This document shows positions 12,042-21,467 of a DNA stretch of 64,000 bases, piece by piece. The stretch covers positions 868,001 to 932,000 of the forward strand of contig NC_013083.1 in assembly GCF_000142805.1 (NCBI RefSeq). Direction: 5' to 3'. The translations under genes were made by a program, and so were the position numbers. This DNA comes from Lachancea thermotolerans CBS 6340 (taxonomy: Eukaryota > Ascomycota > Saccharomycetes > Saccharomycetales > Saccharomycetaceae). A model generated the notes under the pieces. It was not told the origin of the DNA and ran no database searches. It worked only from the letters and a program-made list of their open reading frames with translations. The first letter of the stretch is position 1. Every line of letters begins with the position of its first letter.

Positions 12042-14933
12042 ATGACTTCAGGCCAAGACCAGATCGCGGAAGCAGAGTTCGATGAGGGCTACGTAGTAGT
12101 CAGGGCTGATTCCGAAACTTCTGAAGCCTTCGAAAATGTTGGCGAGGATTTAGATGAACAAGATGAGCAAGATGAGCAGGATGAGCAGGATGAACTAGAT
12201 GAGCAAGGCGATACGTATGACCAGCCGTATTATGAAAAGACAATCAAGGAGATTGCAAAGGGTGACCGCTACCCTTGCATGATTTGTACGGTCGAGATGG
12301 ATTTTACCTGCCATATGTACGCGTGCCCAGAGTGTTATAGGGTTTTTGACTACGAATGTATACGCGAATGGGCTGTCAAGTCGACACAGAAGAGTGTTAC
12401 TAAGACGTGGAAATGTCCCAACTGCTACTTCGAGAAAAAGGACGTTCCCCTCAAAAACCGGCCCACTTGTTGGTGTGGGAAGAACATTCACCCAGAGCCA
12501 AACCCGCTAAATCCAAATAGTTGTGGTCAGACATGTGATGCCCCAATATGTGTCCATGGGTGTTCTAGCACTTGCCATCTGGGACCCCATCCTACATGTA
12601 TGCGCATGGTTCAAACAAAATGCCGATGCGGCAAGAAATCAAAGGATGTCTTTTGTTCGGAGGCTCGGAAGCACCAAGAGCTGTTCCGCTGCGGCAATCC
12701 TTGCGGCTTAACACTGCCGTGCGGCGTTCACAAGTGCCAGCGTGAATGTCACAATGGCGTTTGCGGTGAATGTCCTGAAACGATAGCGAAAGAGATCAAC
12801 TGTTACTGTGGATTAGAAAGCCTGCCTTCTATCAAATGTCAAGACGTCAAGATCCAGAGCAAGTCACAAGATGGCTCCGGCAAAAAATGGATCGGAGCAT
12901 TTGCATGCAGTCGTATACGTACTGTCGAATACAGCTGCAGAGAACATTCTTTCGCTGAACCATGTAAGGCGCCACCTTCAATCGCCGGACGAATTCCGTG
13001 CCCATACTCCCCGAAAGCTTTAAAGACGTGCCCCTGTGGCGAAACTCCTCTGGAAAATATGGAAACTCCACGCACAAAATGTACGGACCCCATTCCTACT
13101 TGCGACGCGACATGTGGAAAGCTACTCAGTTGTGGACGGCACAGGTGCCCATTTAAATGCCACACAGGCACCTGTATGGAAATCTGTACCTGTTCTGACA
13201 AGATCAAGTGCTCATGCAATTCGAGACCGTTTATTGTCCCTTGTAAATTTCAAGGGCCGCCTCGCTGTAATACAAAGTGCGAATCGCTTATGTCTTGCCG
13301 TCGCCACAGGTGCGCAGAAAGGTGCTGTGACGGGAGAAGCCTCGCCCAGGTGCGCGAAAAAAAAGTGTTCCTTACGCGCGACAAATTGGACGAGTCATTG
13401 GTCGAAGCTCAGCACATTTGCCTGAAAAAATGCAACTTGAAGCTGTCTTGCGGCAGGCATTTTTGTCAAAGGAAGTGTCACCCTGGAAACTGTCCTCCCT
13501 GTTTGGAGAGCGATTCTAATGATCTTGTATGTCCATGTGGTAAAACAGTGGCACCCGCTCCGGTGCGCTGCGGGACAGTGCTGCCTCCGTGCAGAAATCC
13601 ATGCATCAAGACTCTTCAAGGGCCTCTGGACTGCGGACATCCGCCAATGCCACACGCGTGTCACTCTCTCGACGAGCCATGCCCTTCATGTACAGCGCCC
13701 GTGTTTAAACAGTGCAAATGTGGAAAAAACAAGAAAGTCAGAACTTTGTGCTTTCAAAATAATGTCTCTTGTGGTCGTGTGTGTGGCAAGCAGCTTGTAT
13801 CATGCCACCACAGCTGTACTAAAACATGTCATCGAGAGGGCGAGTGCCAGTCCATTTGTAAACAAGTGTGCGGTATTTCAAGATCAAACTGTAGCCATAT
13901 TTGCAGATTCAAGTGCCATACTGGAAGCCCGTGCCCAGATGTCCCTTGCAATGTCACAGTCGAGGTCAAGTGCGGATGTGGACATCGCTCTTCGTTTGCT
14001 ACATGTGCTGCCCACGAGGGCCAAGATCCCGCGGATCAACGCCCTCTCGAATGCACCGAAGATTGCGCCGCGGCAAGAAGACGGCTAGAACTGATGGAGG
14101 CATTTGGTATGAATACTGAAACAGTTCAGCCAACTGAAGGAATAGTTGATTTAGCGGCTTTGGCCGAAAAAGTTACCACCTTTCAGGAGCTCATGCTGCC
14201 TTTTACCGAGGCTTCCTTGTCGATATTTGCGAAGCAAAGCAACTGGTGCTCTCAGATTGAAGAACACCTGAATAGGCTAATGAGCGACATTAGCAAACCA
14301 AGTCTACACTTCAAGCCTATGAAACCTCCTCAGCGCCATTTCATTCATGAGCTGGCTCAGGCTTACAAGCTATACTGTGAGTCGCAGGACAAGGAACCTA
14401 AGCGATCAGTATACGTGAAAAAGACAGTCGACTCTCGTAAGCCTTCACTATCCTTAAAAGAAGCACTCCCTCTCTACCAATCTTTCAAGAATGCCCAAAA
14501 AGAGAGGAAACTGAAAGAGCTTGAAAGATCCACCACAACGAGGATCTTAAACTACACCTCCACAGGTGAGAGTTCTCCGCCGGTCGCGCAGATCAACGGC
14601 CTTTTGATCCAGAAGGTCTTTGAAGGCACGGACGAAAAGACTATCGAGGCTTGTTTTGCGGACTATCTGAAGCACACACTTATCAAAGATCCAAACTATC
14701 TCAAGCTAGACTCTGGTGACGTTATGGTTTTTGCGGAAAATTACGCTACGGCAAGCATTAATGTTGAACGCGACATCAACAGGGTTGTTGGACATCTTGA
14801 TCTTATTGCAAAAGACAGCTTTCTCGCGGAAGGCGTGACAGTATGCCGCGTTGAGCAAGTAATGGCAGAAGAGACTAACCGCTCCGATGAATCAAGCGTG
14901 GCTGAAGCGCCGGAAGATCCTTTATTTGTTTAA
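12042..14933 (+). CDS. FAP1: NF-X1-type zinc finger protein Fap1
   Basis: Fap1 is the yeast NFX1 homologue. It binds the FKBP12 prolyl isomerase Fpr1 and lowers rapamycin toxicity when overproduced. The 963-aa length matches S. cerevisiae (965 aa). An N-terminal RING-like cysteine domain lies at about residues 77-130 (CMICTVEMDF, ACPECYRVFDYECI, WKCPNCYF). A long array of NF-X1 cysteine/histidine fingers follows (for example CGVHKCQRECHNGVC and CGRHFCQRKCHPGNC). The C-terminal third resembles an R3H-type domain (RHFIHELAQAYKLYCESQD). Residues 38-55 are a DEQ triplet run encoded by a tandem DNA repeat. FAP1 and the next gene EFM6 are also adjacent in S. cerevisiae (YNL023C, YNL024C). Confidence 0.93.
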   Translation: MTSGQDQIAEAEFDEGYVVVRADSETSEAFENVGEDLDEQDEQDEQDEQDELDEQGDTYDQPYYEKTIKEIAKGDRYPCMICTVEMDFTCHMYACPECYRVFDYECIREWAVKSTQKSVTKTWKCPNCYFEKKDVPLKNRPTCWCGKNIHPEPNPLNPNSCGQTCDAPICVHGCSSTCHLGPHPTCMRMVQTKCRCGKKSKDVFCSEARKHQELFRCGNPCGLTLPCGVHKCQRECHNGVCGECPETIAKEINCYCGLESLPSIKCQDVKIQSKSQDGSGKKWIGAFACSRIRTVEYSCREHSFAEPCKAPPSIAGRIPCPYSPKALKTCPCGETPLENMETPRTKCTDPIPTCDATCGKLLSCGRHRCPFKCHTGTCMEICTCSDKIKCSCNSRPFIVPCKFQGPPRCNTKCESLMSCRRHRCAERCCDGRSLAQVREKKVFLTRDKLDESLVEAQHICLKKCNLKLSCGRHFCQRKCHPGNCPPCLESDSNDLVCPCGKTVAPAPVRCGTVLPPCRNPCIKTLQGPLDCGHPPMPHACHSLDEPCPSCTAPVFKQCKCGKNKKVRTLCFQNNVSCGRVCGKQLVSCHHSCTKTCHREGECQSICKQVCGISRSNCSHICRFKCHTGSPCPDVPCNVTVEVKCGCGHRSSFATCAAHEGQDPADQRPLECTEDCAAARRRLELMEAFGMNTETVQPTEGIVDLAALAEKVTTFQELMLPFTEASLSIFAKQSNWCSQIEEHLNRLMSDISKPSLHFKPMKPPQRHFIHELAQAYKLYCESQDKEPKRSVYVKKTVDSRKPSLSLKEALPLYQSFKNAQKERKLKELERSTTTRILNYTSTGESSPPVAQINGLLIQKVFEGTDEKTIEACFADYLKHTLIKDPNYLKLDSGDVMVFAENYATASINVERDINRVVGHLDLIAKDSFLAEGVTVCRVEQVMAEETNRSDESSVAEAPEDPLFV
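12153..12206 (+). repeat. 9-bp tandem repeat inside FAP1
   Basis: Six in-frame copies of a unit close to GATGAGCAR encode DEQ-DEQ-DEQ-DEQ-DEL-DEQ at residues 38-55. Being a multiple of three, the array can change copy number without breaking the frame. It extends the acidic N-terminus. Confidence 0.85.
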
Positions 14934-15190
14934 CGACAAGTTTTGGCCAGAAGTCTAAATTTCTCACAAAAGCCTCGCATTGCTCGTTTAAGTCCCTTCC
15001 GCAGAAAGACATGCAGCATTAAGTTCCGACTCCATTCTTACTTAGCCCCAATTGCGCGAATAATACTTCAATCACGAGGCTCTTCCGGGTTCTCAAAATG
15101 TCATCTAATTAAATTGTGGAGAACTTCTATAAAAATTTATATAATCCAAGAGCGCGTCAAGCTCATCGATCAAAAGCACGCTTGGAAAAC

Positions 15191-15946
15191 ATGGCAGAAC
15201 TTCTTGATTTCACGGCTCAATTCACTGATCTGGTCCCCTCGCGGCCTTTGGAACATTTTGGCGATTCGGATCTCACTTTTGGAGGAAGGATCTTTCCCGC
15301 ACTCAAAATTCATGAGGATGGTGGCGAAAGCGGGTGTGGTGGCAAGTTATGGATAGCAGGCGAGCTCCTTTGCGAGTACCTCTTAGAGAACAGCGATGAT
15401 AACGGCATTCTATCTAAGCAAATGAATTTGCTGGGAAGAGATAAACCGTTCGTGAACATCCTGGAATTGGGAAGCGGAACAGGTCTAGTTGGGCTATGTG
15501 CGGGATCTTTGGCAAGAGCGAATGGCGGAAATGCTAAAGTTCATATCACTGACATAGATCAGCTTGTGCGTCTAATGGAAGGAAATGTGGAACTGAACGG
15601 CTTGGCGAGCGTTGTATCTGCAGAAAAACTTTGGTGGGGTGAACCATTGAAGTATGAGTTTGGACCAGACGCCATAAGCAATAAGACAGATCTTGTGCTG
15701 GCTGCAGACTGTGTGTACTTGGAAACAGCGTTTCCGCTGCTTGAGAAAACGCTTCTGGACCTTACAAAGGGAGAAACGCCCCCGGTGGTTCTCATGTCGT
15801 ACCGGAAGCGAAGAAAGGCAGACAGAATCTTCTTTAAGGCAATCCGCAAGAATTTCAAGGTGGTACCGATCACTAGCTTTGATCGTTGTGACGATTTCCT
15901 TAAGCAACGTACGCACTTGTTCCAGTTGATAAGAGTACAAAAGTAG
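15191..15946 (+). CDS. EFM6: elongation factor lysine methyltransferase Efm6
   Basis: Efm6 is a seven-beta-strand methyltransferase (family 16) that monomethylates elongation factor eEF1A at Lys390 in S. cerevisiae. The 251-aa product has SAM motif I LELGSGTG at residues 91-98. The later acidic motif VLAADCVYLE near residue 170 is typical of METTL21-like enzymes. I start at the ATG at 15191 (MAELLDFTAQ), because the frame upstream is open only to a GTG and the resulting length matches the 246-aa yeast protein. It follows FAP1 on the same strand after 257 bp and converges on RSM25 with a 90-bp gap. Confidence 0.92.
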   Translation: MAELLDFTAQFTDLVPSRPLEHFGDSDLTFGGRIFPALKIHEDGGESGCGGKLWIAGELLCEYLLENSDDNGILSKQMNLLGRDKPFVNILELGSGTGLVGLCAGSLARANGGNAKVHITDIDQLVRLMEGNVELNGLASVVSAEKLWWGEPLKYEFGPDAISNKTDLVLAADCVYLETAFPLLEKTLLDLTKGETPPVVLMSYRKRRKADRIFFKAIRKNFKVVPITSFDRCDDFLKQRTHLFQLIRVQK

Positions 15947-16036
15947 CCGCTTCCCCGCTCTAAAAATGCCGTCTTATTCTATTTACATGTAAAGAGGTTA
16001 TTATGCCTTGCCCCCAGGTCTTAAACCTCTCGTGGC

Positions 16037-16822
16037 CTACAGTTGCAGTTCTTTCGTGTCCTCGGCCTTCGCGTCGGATTGGGGTTGAGACTCTTGAGCG
16101 GACCAGGATTCCGAAGGATTGATGTTTCTGGCAGACATAACTTCCGTCTGGTCGATAGCCTTTTGCTTCCACACGTCAATGATCTTTTGCTCCTTCTCAA
16201 GACCGAAGTCGATAGCAGATGGGCCGAAAACACTGCCGAACATCTCAGCCTCCTCCTGCGCAACTTGGTTTTGCACTTCTTCTTGAATTCTTAGTCGGTA
16301 AAACTCAAACCGAGCTTGGTCGTATGCAGCAAGGAGCTCCTGGTGCGCCTTTGTTCGTAGAAGATAAAGTGTTCTTTGGACTACGCTCTCGCCGTCCAAA
16401 GGCTTGCCTAATTGCTGGATTGTGCTCCAGTCGTAGTCGTGAGTTCCCGAATTTTCTACCAGCATTTTGGGCCTAGAAAGTTCCCATGGGTGCTGCTCGT
16501 AAAAAACTTCTCTCAGCTTATCCTCTGCGTACTTTAGCTTGGGTGCCGCGAACAGCTTGCTGCCGGAAACCTGCCTTTCACTACGGCTGGCCCGAGTCTT
16601 GTATGAGCGATTTTCCACACTATACTGCTCAGCAAACTCTGAGAGTTTTGCAGTTTCCTTGTTGGTAGATGGATTGACCAGACGTGGCTCACGCACGAAT
16701 CTCTTGGAAGGCGGGACGAATGCTACAACATCGTACCAGGCAGGTGTTTTTTTTAGAAGACCCGCCTTTAGGTACGAAGAAGTACGCTCTAGAACATTGA
16801 CGGCATTTTGCTGCACCTTCAT
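16037..16822 (-). CDS. RSM25: mitochondrial small-subunit ribosomal protein Rsm25 (mS23)
   Basis: A component of the mitochondrial 37S ribosomal subunit (mS23 family). The 261-aa product is nearly the length of S. cerevisiae Rsm25 (264 aa). It begins MKVQQNAVNVLERTSSYLKA and continues with KTPAWYDVVAFVPPSKRFVR, a recognisable N-terminal signature. A Gln/Glu-rich helical C-terminus follows. RSM25 is YIL093C in S. cerevisiae. Its position between the chromosome XIV genes EFM6 and KSH1 is one piece of the interleaved order. Transcription diverges from KSH1 across 439 bp that contain a CACGTG. Confidence 0.93.
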   Translation of the reverse strand: MKVQQNAVNVLERTSSYLKAGLLKKTPAWYDVVAFVPPSKRFVREPRLVNPSTNKETAKLSEFAEQYSVENRSYKTRASRSERQVSGSKLFAAPKLKYAEDKLREVFYEQHPWELSRPKMLVENSGTHDYDWSTIQQLGKPLDGESVVQRTLYLLRTKAHQELLAAYDQARFEFYRLRIQEEVQNQVAQEEAEMFGSVFGPSAIDFGLEKEQKIIDVWKQKAIDQTEVMSARNINPSESWSAQESQPQSDAKAEDTKELQL

Positions 16823-17261
16823 GGCCCCAGAAGTTTTAGAATGTCGGTAAGACGCCTATTCCGATCATCTCGTTTTCCTTAGTCCTTTAACATCTCATTA
16901 ATTTCGAAAATTTTGCATAGCACGTGATTTAAGTTACTAAAGTACTTGTACTCAGAGACTTGAAGATGTTCTCACGTTTGTATATCATTTTTGACGTTGA
17001 TATATGACATAGCGCCAAGATGCTCACTTCCTCAAGAGCTAGTAGAAGCGTTCTGGAGCTTTAGGCCATGTCCGCTCTGAAGGGGCCTTGTTCTCCAGAC
17101 AATTGTGTTTGCCTCCAGCAAGTTGCGAGTTGCGAGTTCTTTTCGAGTTGTTTCGTCTACGGTAACTTGAAAATATACTACAATTAAGGTCTTCCGCACG
17201 AAAAACTAGCAGCAAGAAGAACGAAAACCTCCAGCTTAGACCTCACGTTCGACCTCCCGAC
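16823..17261. promoter_or_regulatory. divergent RSM25/KSH1 promoter region
   Basis: A 439-bp divergent spacer. A CACGTG at 16921-16926 lies about 100 bp upstream of the RSM25 ATG. The half nearer KSH1 holds short repeats of GTTGCGAGTT type (around 17118-17140). I see no gene in it. Confidence 0.5.
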
Positions 17262-17480
17262 ATGAGTGCTCTATTCAATTTTCAAGCGCTGCTTCAGGTT
17301 CTGCTCCTACTTATCTGTTCGTGCACATACATTCACTCGCAGTGGCCATCTCTGTTAGACAGGTACAAAGAACACAGCATGCTAGGCGCCTTCTGGAAGT
17401 GTGCTCGCATTGGCGAAAGAGCTAGCCCTTACGTGAGCATCGCCTGCATAATTATGGCGGTGAACCAGTTTCAAACATGA
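17262..17480 (+). CDS. KSH1: small secretory-pathway membrane protein Ksh1
   Basis: Ksh1 (human TMEM167/Kish) is an essential, very small membrane protein of the early secretory pathway. The product is exactly 72 aa, as in S. cerevisiae. It starts with [20 protein letters not shown], a hydrophobic N-terminal segment. The conserved centre includes [11 protein letters not shown] and [18 protein letters not shown], and the C-terminus holds a second hydrophobic stretch. It is a real gene despite its size, since the match covers the whole length. In S. cerevisiae it is YNL024C-A, beside EFM6. Confidence 0.95.
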   Translation: MSALFNFQALLQVLLLLICSCTYIHSQWPSLLDRYKEHSMLGAFWKCARIGERASPYVSIACIIMAVNQFQT

Positions 17481-17734
17481 GCATTAAGTACAGTATACAA
17501 TTTAAGATCAAGGATTTTTGTGGTTAATTGTGCTGTGATTAGCGTTACAGTGCGCTTAGCAACATTTTGGGTGGCCCGTATGTTCTCTCTGTTGCCTTGA
17601 AGTGTCTAAGTGCTAAACCAGGAAGATTCTCTATTCTCAGTCCCAAAGCAACGAATGAGGTTTTCATGTCTGAGAGCTAAAAGTGAACTTTAAATTACGG
17701 TATGTTGTATAATTTTGTGAATGTACATAAAAAG

Positions 17735-19978
17735 TTACTTGAACTCGTACGTCTCGTTAGGTCCGTGAGTGAGCACAGCTGCTCTTTCTGTCCCCACAAT
17801 CCTCTCCAACGAGAGACCGTCCAGTTTGGAGAACAGACATCTTACCACAGATATGTTCAAGTCCGCAAGGCCCAAAAATGCGCTCTTCCCCAAGTACCTC
17901 GCCACTTCTTCGAAAAACTCTGGGTTAGTGGGTGGCTTGTAAAAGATAACGGTTTTGACACCTTTAATTTCGTACCGACGGAAATGGTGCAACCTTTCAG
18001 TGTAAAGTAAGACTTTAACGCGGCCTTGTTGAAACATGGCCCTGTTAGACGTCAGTTGCCGTTGTTCAGAATATTCGTTGATATCGCCAAACAAGATCGT
18101 TGTTTTCTCCCTCAAATAATTCCTAACGCGAACAAAGTCAGTGTAGTCTGGAATGTACAGCAGAATTCCGTCTTCATAACCAGTGGACTTGACAATGTTG
18201 GGTACTATCACACTGCAGAAGTGTTTAAATCTGGAATCAGGCTCCTCTGAGACGCTCTTTCCCACTAAGTCAAACCTCTGGAATATGAGGCGTGTACGCA
18301 TTCCCAGCTGTCCTAAAGAAGAGTTCTCTGGAAAGATGACTCTATGGTTTTTCCATCTACCGGCGTAGTTTCTGCACTTTCCGTTAATGAGAGAATTGGC
18401 AAACGGACTGGAGAACTTTGTAAAAATCAAAGTCTGGCGAAATAGTTTCGCCTGGTCATTGATATACCACATTTTGATTCTGCTAAAATCGGCGTCGTGC
18501 TGCTGTTGGGGAATTTTGTTTATATGCTCAAAAATGGACGTTAAGTGTAACATGTTCTGGAACTCAATGCTGTGAAGTTGGTCGACAACCAGCAACTCTA
18601 TGGATGACAGAAAGTCATCTTGCCTTTTTTTCTTGTCGGTGTTCTCTAGAATTAACTGAATACCCAGTGGGGAGCAAATTATAATGTCAGATTGATAGAA
18701 GTTGCTGTAAAGTTTGATAGTTTTTCTGGTGAACTTTGCTCCCAGGACAAAAAAATCATTCGTGTTACCCTTGAATAGCTGTTGAAAAGACTTGGGTTTG
18801 TAGCTGGGTGGAAGGGCTTCTTGGAAAAATTGGTCTTTGAACTTGGCTTTTTTATCCACTTGGTCTAGCCCAGACTTTTGAATAATTTTAGAGAGAATAT
18901 CGTACGCCGCATCCCTTGTAGGAGCGACAATAAGCACCTTAGGTCTGGTGAACCCCTGGTCTAAAAGTTCTTGGTCGGGGTTTTCTTGGAGACGTTGATT
19001 GTTCTTCAAAATCCGATCACGCGTCTTATAGATGTGATTTAAAACATGGAGAGCATACAAATCGCGGTACTCGGTCTCCTTATCATAATCTTCATACTCG
19101 TACAGCAAATCTTGGTACTGAAACATTGGATCAACGATCTGCTTTTGCAGTGGGGTGAGCTTGTCCTGGGAGTCAAGTAGATCATTTTGGATTTTTAATC
19201 TTTGCTTTATGAAGTATGAATTGAGAGATTGGCTTCCGTCAGGCGCACTCACAGCGCTGGCGGGTTCGTTCACGAGAGTAGGGCGAGAGTATATGAACTC
19301 TTGGTTTTTATCCACATGTAATTTACAAGATCTGTAGCGCACCTCTTTCGCTTTGAATGCGGCATCTAGGGCATTTGTGTCTTTTTCAGAAACGGAGTTG
19401 AAGTGGATTTCCAGAGTGTCCGGCTTATCTTCCTCCTCAAAGCCGGCAGCCAATTCTGTAGCATCTCCGCCTTCGCGAGTCACCCCGTTAATATCATCTT
19501 GGTGGCTACCATCATCACCTTCATCGTCTTCGTCGCCGCTAGTGTGCTCATCCATTAAGGCATTCTCGATCGCAGCCTCCTCATCCTCATCCTCCTCCTC
19601 ATCCTCGTTGTCTCGAGATTCGCTTTCTTCCTCATCCTTTACGTTACTCGTGGGATCGGCCGAGGTTTTCTTGTCGTCGGTTTTAGTCTTGCGTCTAGCT
19701 GGCCCGCCGTGCTCAGCTTTCAGCAACGTCAGCAAAGCAGCGTAGGCCTCGCCACCAGCTCTTTGGTCCTGCGCCGGCTCGTTCAGTTCCGGCGCGGCCA
19801 ATTTGTCTTCAGCTTCAGTTTCGCTGCCGTTGTTTTCCTCGTTCGCACTTTCTTCCGCAAGCCCGCGTCTAGGACCACTTGCTTTTCTAATGGTTCTGAG
19901 CTGTTTCCTGCCGCTCTTGGAAGATCTATACTCGTTGGAGCCTTTTATAGCGCTAGAAGAGCGCTTAAGAGAACTCAT
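17735..19978 (-). CDS. UTP25: U3 snoRNP-associated protein Utp25
   Basis: Utp25 is an SSU-processome component needed for 18S rRNA maturation in the nucleolus. It has a DEAD-box-like fold that has lost helicase motifs. The 747-aa product has a basic start ([18 protein letters not shown]). A long acidic stretch follows around residues 115-165 (for example [15 protein letters not shown]). The conserved core contains [37 protein letters not shown] and [16 protein letters not shown] use the ATG at 19978; the frame stays open further only from a TTG. Length is close to the S. cerevisiae protein (721 aa). An inverted pair of PAC-box cores 60-75 bp upstream fits the ribosome-biogenesis regulon. Confidence 0.94.
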   Translation of the reverse strand: MSSLKRSSSAIKGSNEYRSSKSGRKQLRTIRKASGPRRGLAEESANEENNGSETEAEDKLAAPELNEPAQDQRAGGEAYAALLTLLKAEHGGPARRKTKTDDKKTSADPTSNVKDEEESESRDNEDEEEDEDEEAAIENALMDEHTSGDEDDEGDDGSHQDDINGVTREGGDATELAAGFEEEDKPDTLEIHFNSVSEKDTNALDAAFKAKEVRYRSCKLHVDKNQEFIYSRPTLVNEPASAVSAPDGSQSLNSYFIKQRLKIQNDLLDSQDKLTPLQKQIVDPMFQYQDLLYEYEDYDKETEYRDLYALHVLNHIYKTRDRILKNNQRLQENPDQELLDQGFTRPKVLIVAPTRDAAYDILSKIIQKSGLDQVDKKAKFKDQFFQEALPPSYKPKSFQQLFKGNTNDFFVLGAKFTRKTIKLYSNFYQSDIIICSPLGIQLILENTDKKKRQDDFLSSIELLVVDQLHSIEFQNMLHLTSIFEHINKIPQQQHDADFSRIKMWYINDQAKLFRQTLIFTKFSSPFANSLINGKCRNYAGRWKNHRVIFPENSSLGQLGMRTRLIFQRFDLVGKSVSEEPDSRFKHFCSVIVPNIVKSTGYEDGILLYIPDYTDFVRVRNYLREKTTILFGDINEYSEQRQLTSNRAMFQQGRVKVLLYTERLHHFRRYEIKGVKTVIFYKPPTNPEFFEEVARYLGKSAFLGLADLNISVVRCLFSKLDGLSLERIVGTERAAVLTHGPNETYEFK

Positions 19979-21467
19979 GCCGATTGCGAAGCCAACGAAA
20001 GCTACTGTAGATCGATTCTTTGGCGCCAACTTGTCAGCTCATCGCCGATGAGAACTTCAAGGTTTTCTTTTATCTGCGAGACCTCGTTAAAGACGAGATC
20101 ACATGCCTTGACTTTAGATCTTGTGTCAGTTTCTACAGTCAAGAGGCAAGCCCTATTCTGGGCAGAAAGCTCGCTAGGCATTCACGTCTTGATAGATATT
20201 CTTGGCTAATGCCCAGTGTTTCTCACAGTGTTACTTCTTGGGAGGTGCTGCTTCCCACACATGAGTGTACATCCATAAATTGGCCGACGTCAACCTCCAC
20301 AACAGACCTTACGGAAACAAGATAGATTCAGAAGGACTTGTTTGATTAATTTGGAGGTTCCCTTCAGAAAATCCTCTTTCACAGGCGTGCTTCTCTTACT
20401 CTCTTTTGTCTTGTGTATTTTATCAGTCCGCGACAAGGATGTACAGAATGACAAGTGGAATGTAAAGCGGAGCGTCACTGTAAGGCGAGAGCTGTCTTAG
20501 CCAATAGCTGAAAATACTGTCCCAGAACAGATATGCAGGCTCAATTACAGGAGCGGAGCCGTTTAGAATCCCCGCAAAACCCAATACCCTGGCTAATATC
20601 AACTTCTATCAGCGAATAGCGCAACTTAGCAGGGGTACAATGAAAGAGGGTCCCAAAACAGACACAATAGGCTTTGTTAGTTAGTGTTCCTTTTTCAATA
20701 GCATTTCAGGCCGCTATGTCTAGCCTGGCCCGGCCCAAGATTGGGCTAAAAAAATGGCAAAAGGCAGCCTCACCACACTTCAAGTCCTCTGGTACCGTCT
20801 CACGCGGCCTAATCTCTTGATTAATGCACGAACAAAAACACGGCTGATTGTCTCGGTTCTTGCTAATTATATGAAGCCTGGCTTCAACATCTGATCCACA
20901 GTTAAAAATTCGAACACCGCACTAACAAAGAAAGAGTAACTGCAACAGTTTTGGCTCACTCCAGTAATGGATGACACGTTTTCAAGCTAGCATGCTGGTT
21001 TTTATTCTTGGGCCGTTCAGAATTTCTCACAATTAACTCGGGCGCAAGACCACGCGGTGTACGCCCCCCAACATCAAGTTAACCGCTCATTAAATTGAAA
21101 GCGTTGCAGCTTTCCAGACTCTACAGAGCATTACACAGTCCAGAATTCCAGGGGAGACGCCTCTCCAGGGTGAGCTTGTCGATACAGAGTGGCTCACCTT
21201 AGAGCCACACTGCGTATAAAGCGATGAGCTAGCACTCCGAACGGACCGTTACCCAAAACCTAAAAATCCGTGTGGATGTTTTGGAATGATGAGACGACGC
21301 AAGACATCAGTTAAGGATAGTTAGGAGCGCGCACCGCTTTAAAGCACATCAATTCACTAACTACTTCTCATCTTACTGTTCCTAGCCTCGGAAACGACTG
21401 TCGCCCCGCCCCCTACATCGTCCGTTTTTTTTGCAGCATCCTACTTTGATTTGAGGTCTAGTGGAAA
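19979..21467. promoter_or_regulatory. 1.5-kb divergent UTP25/ICE2 intergenic region
   Basis: The longest protein-free divergent spacer in the left half. The UTP25 side carries the PAC pair. The middle and right parts hold three short perfect hairpins (20733-20746, 21153-21166, 21189-21208) and a PAC-like GCGATGAGCT at 21221-21230. I found no tRNA, no snoRNA with matched C and D boxes, and no convincing protein gene. An unrecognised ncRNA cannot be excluded. Confidence 0.45.
20038..20052. promoter_or_regulatory. inverted PAC-box pair upstream of UTP25
   Basis: CTCATCGC (20038-20045) abuts CGATGAG (20046-20052), giving two PAC cores (GCGATGAG) head to head, 60-74 bp upstream of the UTP25 ATG. 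PAC elements are bound by Dot6/Tod6 and mark ribosome-biogenesis genes in yeasts. Function here is inferred. Confidence 0.55.

Noticed and set aside
21280-21400. Possible C/D snoRNA (ATGATGA box) between UTP25 and ICE2
   Set aside because: No CTGA D box follows within about 120 bases and no terminal stem is seen.
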